A stretch of 5,067 bases of DNA, from NCBI GenBank assembly GCA_013152045.1, contig JAADGZ010000135.1, forward strand, positions 1 to 5,067, written 5' to 3'. The stretch comes from Gammaproteobacteria bacterium. Its GTDB lineage: Bacteria; Pseudomonadota; Gammaproteobacteria; UBA6429; Thiohalophilaceae. Numbering within the stretch: the stretch's first letter is position 1; every line of letters begins with the position of its first letter. The position numbers and the translations under genes are program-made. The notes beneath the pieces were generated by a model. That model searched no databases, was not told the DNA's origin, and worked only from the letters and a program-made list of their open reading frames with translations. Shown piece after piece: positions 1 through 5,067 of the stretch.

Positions 1-24
1 CCCCGATCAGGAGAGGGGGCATCA
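1..24 (-). other. Downstream edge: second TAATG and a possible start of a third gene
   Basis: The regulator stop TAA (27-25) also overlaps an ATG (25-23), and the frame stays open to the window edge, reading MMPPLLIG. The same stretch has CCCC (1-4) and GGGG (15-18), which could instead be part of a hairpin or terminator cut by the edge. With eight codons and no clear Shine-Dalgarno, neither reading can be confirmed. Confidence 0.2.
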
Positions 25-951
25 TTAAGCGGGAGGACAGCCCATACGCCCGCCGAGAATAATTTGTATGGCGACGGAAGCCGCTACGGTACGGTTATCC
101 GCTCCGATTTTAGGGTACATTTGTTCCAGGTGTTTGTTCACGGTTCGGGGACTCATTTCAAGAATTTCGGCAATTTCCCTGTTGGTTTTACCGTGAGCAA
201 GCCATAACAGAACTTCGGCTTCGCGTGAGGTGATAGCCAGGCTTTCCTCCAGAATTACCGGATCAATCTCGACATTAGGGGATTGAATTTTAAGAAGATA
301 TTCATCCTCTTCAGTTTGTTTGAAATAATGCACGGTGAGTAGCAGATCTTGCTGTTGCACGGGCAGGGCCAGATCATGCCCGGCCTGCCCATTGGGCAAC
401 CAACGGCTGAGCCTGAGGTTGAATTCACTCGTTTCCTCGCCCTGCTGTTGTTGATATTGATTTAACAGGGTTTGAGCTTCGGGGGTGGCCCATAAAATCC
501 GACCGTTTTTGTCAATGCAAAATACATGCTGGCGCATGGCGTCCAGGGCTTTCTGAGCTTCGATCAGCATGCGCGCACTGCTGGTATGCTGGCGAATGCG
601 TACCAGCAATTCCTCCGGGCGGATCGGCTTAATAATATAGTCATTGCCGCCGGCATCGAAGGCTTTGACGATATGTTCGACCTCGCTAAGACCGGTCATA
701 AAAATGATCGGCGTCAGCGGCAGCTTTTTACGAATTTCGCGGGCGCATTCGAAACCGTCCATGACCGGCATAAGGGCATCCAGTAAAATGATGTCGGGGG
801 TAATTTGCTCCAGCACATTCATGGCCTGCTGACCGTTGAGCGCAATCAATACCGCAATTCCAGCTTCATCCAGAGCCATATTGATCATGCCCAGTGAACC
901 CGGTGAATCGTCGACCACCAGAACCGTTGTTTTATCTCTGAATTTTTGCAT
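25..951 (-). CDS. LuxR/NarL-class response regulator with receiver, PAS-like linker and HTH
   Basis: Cytoplasmic DNA-binding response regulator of 308 residues, the likely partner of the hybrid kinase encoded just upstream. Residues 8-122 form a CheY-like receiver with all key residues visible: acidic pair D14-D15, phosphoacceptor D58 (in LLDALMP), T86 and K108 (KP). Residues about 130-225 are an insertion absent from ordinary ~210-residue NarL-type regulators; the stretch FCIDKNGRILWATPEAQ looks like the start of a PAS domain. Residues 238-300 are a LuxR-type helix-turn-helix (TSREAEVLLWLAHGKTNREI, then MSPRTVNKHLEQMYPKIGADNRT). The proline in MYPKIG replaces the residue usually seen as A, R or K there, a small oddity. 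The ATG shares its A with the kinase stop (TAATG), and a modest AAAGG lies 12 bases upstream, so translation is probably coupled to the kinase. Family assignment is firm. Target genes are inferred; the divergent porin is the best candidate. Confidence 0.95.
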   Translation of the reverse strand: MQKFRDKTTVLVVDDSPGSLGMINMALDEAGIAVLIALNGQQAMNVLEQITPDIILLDALMPVMDGFECAREIRKKLPLTPIIFMTGLSEVEHIVKAFDAGGNDYIIKPIRPEELLVRIRQHTSSARMLIEAQKALDAMRQHVFCIDKNGRILWATPEAQTLLNQYQQQQGEETSEFNLRLSRWLPNGQAGHDLALPVQQQDLLLTVHYFKQTEEDEYLLKIQSPNVEIDPVILEESLAITSREAEVLLWLAHGKTNREIAEILEMSPRTVNKHLEQMYPKIGADNRTVAASVAIQIILGGRMGCPPA

Positions 952-953
952 TA
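949..953 (-). other. TAATG stop/start overlap between kinase and regulator
   Basis: Read on the minus strand, the kinase stop TAA (953-951) and the regulator start ATG (951-949) share one A. This overlap is typical of translational coupling and supports a single kinase-regulator transcript with matched protein levels. Confidence 0.85.
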
Positions 954-3900
954 CTCGGTGTTACCTTTCAGGTTGACCTGTTCATCGATAGTGCGCACGA
1001 TTCCATCCAGATCACACTTATCCGCTAATATTCTCAGTTGCGTTACCCATTGGCTTTCCGGGTTTTCTAGTTCGAGTTGTTCGGTGCATTCAAGTACGCC
1101 TTTCAGGTAGCCGATTTTGGCAAACTCTCTCAGGCGCGTAATGGACTCCTGCGCCGGACTGTTCTCTTTATCATGACTCGTTTCAGCACCATCACTGGAC
1201 GCGGCAGAGGCCGCCTCAGGATTGTACCAATGCAGATCAAGACTGCGTTGTAATTGTTCCAGAAGTTTTTCTAGTCGCACCGGCTTGCTGATATAAGCCT
1301 GAAAATCAGCATTCTTCTGGTTCAGTCGGGCGTCTTCATAGGATTCAGCCGAGAGTATGATGACCGGTGCGCTGAAGCCACGCTGGCGAAGTGTGGCCAG
1401 TAACTGCCAACCGTCCATTCCCGGCATGGAAATGTCGAGTAAAAACAGATCGATCGATCGTTCCTTTAATAAATTCAGCGCCTGCTCGGCGGATTCAGCC
1501 TGGTGTACGATGAAGCCGAGGGGATGCAGGAAATCATAAATCAAATGCCGGTGACTGTTTTCATCGTCGACCACCATGATATGTTGCGGGCGGCCGGTAT
1601 AGCCCTGTATATCGGCCTGACTTTGACTGACCGCAAGCTCCTCGCTGACACCGGGTAAGAAAAGACTCAGACAAAATTCGCTGCCTTTGCCTGGCAGGCT
1701 TGTTAACTCAAGGTTGCCGCCCATCATTTCAACCAGTAAACGACTGATGGATAAGCCCAGACCGGTTCCGCTGATAAGTTGGGTCTGGCTGTCGCGCACG
1801 CGCTCGAAGGGTTCGAAAATTCTTTTCTGATCGGTTTTTGCAATGCCGATGCCAGAGTCCTTGATTAGGATGCGAGCTACCTGATTGCGGTAACTGATAA
1901 GCAGCTCTACCTTGCCTTCGGGGGTGAATTTGATCGCATTGGACAATAGATTCAGCAGGATCTGACGCAGCCTTTTTTCATCAATGGATACAAAACGGGG
2001 CAATTCTGCCTGGCAGCGGACGATAAAATCAATCCCCTTGCTTTCGGCCAGAGGCCGAAACATATCTTCGAGCTGCTGAATCAGAGCGCGTAGATCGACT
2101 GTATCACGATGCAGATCGAGTTTGCGTGCCTCAATTTTGGAAATTTCCAGCAGGCCCTCGATCACATCGGACAGATGTTCGCTACTGCGCTTTATTACCG
2201 TGGCAATTTTCCGGTTTTTGTCATCCAGTCGAGAATTGCCTTCCATCAGCTGGGCATAGCCAAAAATCGTATTCAAGGGCGTTCTGAGTTCATGGCTGAC
2301 ACCGGATAAATAACGCGATTTGGCCTGGTTGGCGGCATTCGCGGCATCGCGGGCCTGGGCTAGTTCGACGGCGGTCACTTCATGTGCGTTGACTTCCTGG
2401 GTCAGTAATTCCGCCTGAAGCTGGGTTTCGCTGAGTGCGAAACGGGCGCTTTTCTGGGCCAGTACATAAAGCCAGATCAAAACCCCAGTGAGCAATAGCA
2501 GTAGAAAAAACACCTGCCACAATGTGCCGCTAATCAGAGTCAGATCCGCCTGTGACTTTTCCTGCTGAGCATAAAATACCACTGCTAGCAGGCTGGCGAT
2601 AATGCCGGCGGTGATTATAAATATCCCCAAAAAATGCCCGCTGACGGAATGCAGTTGCTTATTAATAAAGCCTGGCAGTATTCGGCTGAAGACGGCAGAA
2701 GTTTGTGCTGCCAGATGCGCCTGTGGCCGGCATTGGTCGCCACAACGGGAGTCCAGTGCGCAACACAGGGAACAGATAGGGGCGCTGTAACTTGGACAAT
2801 GACTCATGTCTTCGTGATCAAATGAGTTTTCACAAATACGGCACTGCTGTTGTGCCGTTTCGGTTGTCGGTTGGTCTTTAGGTCGAGCAAGATAATATCG
2901 TCCTTTGGTCAGCCAGGCGATCAAAGGCATACTGACAAACGGAATCGACAAAGACAAAAAAGCAGCTAGTGCTTCGGCAACCGGACCGAAAAAACCGAGG
3001 TTGGCGATAATACCAACCGAGGAAGCAATAAACATCGAAATCACACCGACCGGATTGATGTCATACAGATGGCCGCGTCTGAATTCGATATGAGGAGGAC
3101 TCAGGCCCAACGGTTTATTGATCACCAGATCGGCGACCACACAGCCGATCCAGGCGACTACCAGGCTGGCGTAGGTGATCAGGATACTTTCAAAGGCCTG
3201 ATACAGACCCAGTTCCATCAGCATCAGCGCAATAGCGACATTGAACACCAGCCAGACTACCCGCCCTGGGTGGTTATGGGTCAGCCGTGAGAAAAAATTG
3301 CCCCAGGCGATCGAGCCGGCATAAGCGTTGGTCACGTTGATCTTCAGTTGCGAGATGATGACAAAAACCCCGGCCAGCCACAGTGCCATGTCAGGGTTTG
3401 CGCTAATGTACTGGAAGGCCACGTTGTACATGTGTGCCGGGTCGCTGGCCAGTGACGGCGGTAAGCCGTGACTCAGGGCGAGAACCGCGAGAAACGAACC
3501 GATAAACAGTTTGACGACGCCAAATACCACCCAGCCCGGTCCGGCGCCCACCACGGCCATCCACCACTGGCTTTTTTTGCATTGATCGGTGGTGGGTAAA
3601 AAACGCAAAAAATCAGCCTGCTCACCATTTTGCGCAATCAGGGGGAAAATAACGGCTGAGGCGGCACCAAAAAGCAGCAGATCAAAGCCTTGTTTCCCCC
3701 CGGTCTCAAGACCGCTGAAGCTCATCCAGCTGGCAAAGGCGGTTGATTCGTGGGTGGCGATAAAAACCAGCGGCAGAATTTGTAAAAACAGCCAGATAGG
3801 CTGAGTCCAGGCCTGAAAGCGGGAAATGCGGGTGATGCCGTGAGTGACCAATGGAATGATCACAACCGCGCTGATCACATAGGCCAGGGACAGCGGAATA

Positions 3901-4337
3901 TCCGTCATCATATGGATGGCCATCGACATGATCGCGGCTTCCAGGGCGAAGAAAATAAAAGTAAAGGAGGCGTAGATCAGCGATGAAATGGTAGAACCGA
4001 TGTAACCGAAGCCGGCGCCGCGGGTGAGCAGATCGATGTCCACGCCGTCGCGTGCGGCATAATAGGACAGCGGTAGACCGGACAGAAAAATAATTGCGCC
4101 GACCACCAGGATCGCATACATGGCGTTAGTAAAGCCGTAATTCAGGGTGATGGCACCGCCGATGGCCTCCAGAGCCAGAAAAGAAACAATCCCCAGGGCG
4201 GTATTGGCCACCCAGCCGGCGGACCAACGCCGCGCCTGTTTGGCGGTATAGCGCAGGGCGTAATCTTCCAGGGTTTCGTTGGCCACCCATTTGTTGTATT
4301 CCCGCCTGATCAGCAAGGCGTCTTTATTTATGCTCAT
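951..4337 (-). CDS. Hybrid sensor histidine kinase with N-terminal NCS1 permease domain
   Basis: Inner-membrane hybrid histidine kinase of 1128 residues. Residues 1-485 are an NCS1 (cytosine/purine/allantoin-type) permease with about twelve hydrophobic helices, beginning with the family-typical NETLEDYALRYT and RRWSAGW segments and ending near KGRYYLARP. Residues 499-536 hold eight cysteines (499, 502, 514, 522, 525, 526, 532, 536). Two further helices (about 569-590 and 605-627) are joined by only a ~14-residue loop, and a coiled coil spans about 632-672. HisKA follows with H682 (SHELRTP), then HATPase_c with N800, D827-S-G-I-G, FEPF and GTGLGLS (857-863). A receiver (918-1035) has D924-D925, phosphoacceptor D968, S996 and K1018. 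The tail (1062-1123) is helical, contains no histidine and so is not an HPt domain. With no large periplasmic loop, sensing probably lies in the permease or the cysteine module. The start fits the family, but no Shine-Dalgarno is visible (AATTCCCC before ATG). Whether it transports, senses or both is unknown; a nucleobase or urea-like ligand is only a guess. Confidence 0.95.
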   Translation of the reverse strand: MSINKDALLIRREYNKWVANETLEDYALRYTAKQARRWSAGWVANTALGIVSFLALEAIGGAITLNYGFTNAMYAILVVGAIIFLSGLPLSYYAARDGVDIDLLTRGAGFGYIGSTISSLIYASFTFIFFALEAAIMSMAIHMMTDIPLSLAYVISAVVIIPLVTHGITRISRFQAWTQPIWLFLQILPLVFIATHESTAFASWMSFSGLETGGKQGFDLLLFGAASAVIFPLIAQNGEQADFLRFLPTTDQCKKSQWWMAVVGAGPGWVVFGVVKLFIGSFLAVLALSHGLPPSLASDPAHMYNVAFQYISANPDMALWLAGVFVIISQLKINVTNAYAGSIAWGNFFSRLTHNHPGRVVWLVFNVAIALMLMELGLYQAFESILITYASLVVAWIGCVVADLVINKPLGLSPPHIEFRRGHLYDINPVGVISMFIASSVGIIANLGFFGPVAEALAAFLSLSIPFVSMPLIAWLTKGRYYLARPKDQPTTETAQQQCRICENSFDHEDMSHCPSYSAPICSLCCALDSRCGDQCRPQAHLAAQTSAVFSRILPGFINKQLHSVSGHFLGIFIITAGIIASLLAVVFYAQQEKSQADLTLISGTLWQVFFLLLLLTGVLIWLYVLAQKSARFALSETQLQAELLTQEVNAHEVTAVELAQARDAANAANQAKSRYLSGVSHELRTPLNTIFGYAQLMEGNSRLDDKNRKIATVIKRSSEHLSDVIEGLLEISKIEARKLDLHRDTVDLRALIQQLEDMFRPLAESKGIDFIVRCQAELPRFVSIDEKRLRQILLNLLSNAIKFTPEGKVELLISYRNQVARILIKDSGIGIAKTDQKRIFEPFERVRDSQTQLISGTGLGLSISRLLVEMMGGNLELTSLPGKGSEFCLSLFLPGVSEELAVSQSQADIQGYTGRPQHIMVVDDENSHRHLIYDFLHPLGFIVHQAESAEQALNLLKERSIDLFLLDISMPGMDGWQLLATLRQRGFSAPVIILSAESYEDARLNQKNADFQAYISKPVRLEKLLEQLQRSLDLHWYNPEAASAASSDGAETSHDKENSPAQESITRLREFAKIGYLKGVLECTEQLELENPESQWVTQLRILADKCDLDGIVRTIDEQVNLKGNTE

Positions 4338-4387
4338 GGGGAATTGCTTATACCTGTAACTGCGCTATGCAGGGTTGTGAATCGATC

Positions 4388-4417
4388 ATTATAAAGTTTT
4401 AACTAAAGATATTTCAG
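4388..4417 (-). promoter_or_regulatory. Putative sigma-70 promoter of the kinase-regulator operon
   Basis: On the minus strand a perfect -10 box TATAAT (4388-4393) is preceded, after an 18-base spacer, by CTGAAA (4412-4417), a 4-of-6 match to the -35 consensus. Transcription would start near 4381, giving a leader of about 43 bases before the kinase ATG. The region is AT-rich compared with its surroundings. The -10 match is strong and the -35 is moderate; this is the best promoter candidate seen for the operon. Confidence 0.5.
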
Positions 4418-4440
4418 ATAAATATCCTATTGGCAATTTA

Positions 4441-4476
4441 TGCGCCATGCGTCATTTGACGTATGCCTCTGCGCCA
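4441..4476 (+). repeat. TGCGCCA direct repeats flanking the palindrome
   Basis: TGCGCCA occurs at 4441-4447 and again at 4470-4476, 29 bases apart, bracketing the 20-bp palindrome. At seven bases the pair could be chance, but its position around the dyad makes it a possible part of a compound regulatory site. Confidence 0.3.
4446..4465. promoter_or_regulatory. 20-bp imperfect palindrome, candidate operator
   Basis: The palindrome is centred between 4455 and 4456: CATGCGTCAT followed by TTGACGTATG. Eight of ten base pairs match (mismatches at the central T:T and at 4449:4462), with a perfect CGTCA-TT-TGACG core. Size and symmetry fit the operator of a dimeric LuxR/NarL-type regulator such as the one encoded in this window. 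It lies between the divergent promoters, about 29 bases behind the kinase -35 and about 60 bases upstream of the possible porin start point. Binding by this regulator is inferred. Confidence 0.45.
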
Positions 4477-4506
4477 CTTGCCGAATTTTGTCCTGGCCCG
4501 GCTGTG

Positions 4507-4512
4507 TATAAA
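4507..4512 (+). promoter_or_regulatory. Possible -10 box of the porin promoter
   Basis: TATAAA on the plus strand, preceded by TGTG, resembles a -10 element. No good -35 lies at 16-18 bases: the sequence there is AATTTT/ATTTTG, and the nearest TTG-type hexamers (TTGTCC at 4488, TTGCCG at 4478) are spaced 13 and 23 bases away. A weak -35 would fit a promoter that needs an activator bound upstream. It would give a start near 4518 and a leader of roughly 100 bases. The call is tentative. Confidence 0.35.
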
Positions 4513-4524
4513 CTCGGTAGCCAT

Positions 4525-4568
4525 AAAGTCAGGTATCGGTTTCATGTTTCTGCACATCACCTGACTTT
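4525..4568 (+). repeat. Perfect 10-bp inverted repeat in the porin leader
   Basis: AAAGTCAGGT (4525-4534) and ACCTGACTTT (4559-4568) are exact reverse complements separated by 24 bases. Inside the loop, ATGT (4544-4547) and ACAT (4554-4557) can pair as well, giving a two-tier hairpin. The right arm continues into a short T run (4566-4569). It could be an RNA hairpin in the porin leader, an attenuator, or a spaced DNA-binding dyad. The sequence shows the symmetry but cannot decide between these. Confidence 0.55.
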
Positions 4569-4581
4569 TCCCTTGACTTTT
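4562..4581 (+). repeat. Tandem TGACTTTT direct repeats
   Basis: TGACTTTT occurs at 4562-4569 and 4574-4581, a period of 12 bases. The first copy is part of the right arm of the inverted repeat, and the left arm holds the same motif inverted (AAAGTCA, 4525-4531). Three related sites within 60 bases upstream of the porin suggest a regulator-binding cluster, though the 12-base period is slightly longer than one helical turn. Confidence 0.4.
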
Positions 4582-4584
4582 AAC

Positions 4585-4597
4585 CGGCCCTTGGCCG
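4585..4597 (+). other. Short GC-rich hairpin just before the porin ribosome binding site
   Basis: CGGCC (4585-4589) and GGCCG (4593-4597) can form a five-pair GC stem with a three-base CTT loop, ending eight bases before the AGGA of the porin. No T tract follows, so it is not an intrinsic terminator. It could affect access to the ribosome binding site. Confidence 0.3.
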
Positions 4598-4604
4598 TAG
4601 CAAC

Positions 4605-4608
4605 AGGA
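4605..4608 (+). promoter_or_regulatory. Ribosome binding site of the porin
   Basis: AGGA lies eight bases before the ATG at 4617, at good spacing. Together with the signal peptide that begins at that ATG, it fixes the porin start. Confidence 0.6.
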
Positions 4609-4616
4609 ATCTATCA

Positions 4617-5067
4617 ATGCAAAAGAAAAGTGTAGTTGGGAAATCGCTACTTTTGAGTAGCCTGCTTATCGCAAGCAGTGCGCCGGTATGGGCCGGCGGA
4701 AAAATTAAAATCGATGATACTCGCTGGATCAGTTTCGGGGCCGGAATACGTACTTCCGTTGCCTCTGTTAGCGATGCTGCGCCGAACGGCAGCAGCCGGG
4801 CGAATAACTTCAATCTGGAAAATATGCGTTTGTATATCGCCGGTCAGGCCAGCAAAGATTTTAAATTTTACTTCGGCACCGACAAAATGTGGGACGAGTA
4901 CGGGGTGCTGGATGCCATCATCCAGTATGAGCCGGGTAAAACCTTCAATGTATGGATGGGGCGTATGCTGACCCCGGCCGATCGCATCGAAATGAACGGG
5001 CCGTTTTACGGTCTTACCTGGGGCCAGTACAGCGTCCCGCTTTATCCTTCCGATAATGATGCCAAGC
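4617..5067 (+). CDS. Outer-membrane porin, N-terminal part (runs off the window)
   Basis: The first 150 residues of an outer-membrane beta-barrel porin, open to the right edge. Residues 1-26 are a Sec signal peptide: basic MQKKSVVGK, hydrophobic core LLLSSLLIA, and a probable signal peptidase I cleavage after VWA. The mature part starts GGKIKIDDTRWISFGAGIR and shows the alternating polar/aromatic strands of a barrel (LENMRLYIAG, FKFYFGTDKMW, TFNVWMGRMLTPADR). The NLENMRLYIAG and GRMLTPADRIEMNGPFYGL stretches recall Porin_O_P/OprO-like proteins, including porins found beside urea or short-chain amide transporters (FmdC-like) and ones labelled ExtI in databases. This is from memory, so I give no gene symbol. 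ATG at 4617 is chosen because it opens a good signal peptide and has AGGA eight bases upstream. It is divergent from the kinase operon with 279 bases between, which suggests shared control. Substrate cannot be read from this fragment. Confidence 0.9.
   Translation, partial: MQKKSVVGKSLLLSSLLIASSAPVWAGGKIKIDDTRWISFGAGIRTSVASVSDAAPNGSSRANNFNLENMRLYIAGQASKDFKFYFGTDKMWDEYGVLDAIIQYEPGKTFNVWMGRMLTPADRIEMNGPFYGLTWGQYSVPLYPSDNDAK

Noticed and set aside
3589..3804. 71-residue plus-strand open frame antisense to the permease domain
   Set aside because: A basic, low-information translation typical of an antisense shadow of membrane-protein codons; there is no start signal.
4376..4391. CRP-like site beginning TGTGA
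   Set aside because: The second half-site (CATTA) matches the TCACA consensus at only one of five positions.
4431..4446. Sigma-54-like promoter (TGGCAA ... GC) on the plus strand
   Set aside because: The GG-N10-GC spacing is present and TGGCA matches, but the -12 element reads GCGCC instead of TTGCA. The regulator is also a LuxR-type protein, not a sigma-54 activator.
4447..4635. 62-residue open frame across the intergenic region on the plus strand
   Set aside because: It overlaps the porin start in another frame, has no ribosome binding site or recognisable protein features, and covers the regulatory dyads.
4580..4813. 77-residue minus-strand open frame over the porin start
   Set aside because: It is antisense to the porin signal peptide and N-terminus, with no domain or initiation signal; the porin frame explains the sequence.
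4678..4971. 97-residue plus-strand open frame inside the porin
   Set aside because: It is out of frame within the porin gene, whose own frame has a signal peptide and barrel-like strands.

Overview
The window holds a membrane-bound two-component system and, facing away from it, the start of an outer-membrane porin gene. The porin with its Sec signal peptide shows a Gram-negative host. The protein styles and the moderate base composition suggest a proteobacterium, probably a gammaproteobacterium; I cannot name a genus. I see no mobile element, CRISPR array, tRNA or rRNA.

Layout. Bases 1-24 are the clipped region downstream of the minus-strand operon. Bases 25-951 (minus) encode a 308-residue LuxR/NarL-class response regulator with an extra PAS-like middle segment. 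Bases 951-4337 (minus) encode a 1128-residue hybrid sensor kinase. Its first ~485 residues are a complete-looking NCS1 (nucleobase/cation symporter-1) permease, followed by an eight-cysteine cluster, two more membrane helices, a coiled coil, HisKA, HATPase_c, a receiver domain and a small helical tail. The kinase stop and regulator start share one base (TAATG), so the two form a translationally coupled operon, kinase first. Bases 4338-4616 are a divergent intergenic region rich in dyads and short repeats. From 4617 to the right edge (plus) runs the first 150 residues of a porin.

How the parts may work together. The kinase resembles in plan the transporter-kinase CbrA, which uses an SSS-family transporter, but here the transporter module is NCS1. 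A plausible reading is that it senses a small nitrogenous or nucleobase-like solute, phosphorylates the LuxR-type regulator, and that regulator activates the porin and whatever follows it. A 20-bp imperfect palindrome lies about 60 bp upstream of the putative porin start point, a usual place for such an activator. The ligand, the operator and the direction of control are inferences. From memory, similar kinase/regulator/porin sets occur near urea or short-chain amide uptake genes (Urt/Fmd type), but nothing in this window proves that substrate.

The most unusual items are the NCS1-kinase fusion, its cysteine-rich module between permease and kinase, and the structured porin leader with a perfect 10-bp inverted repeat.
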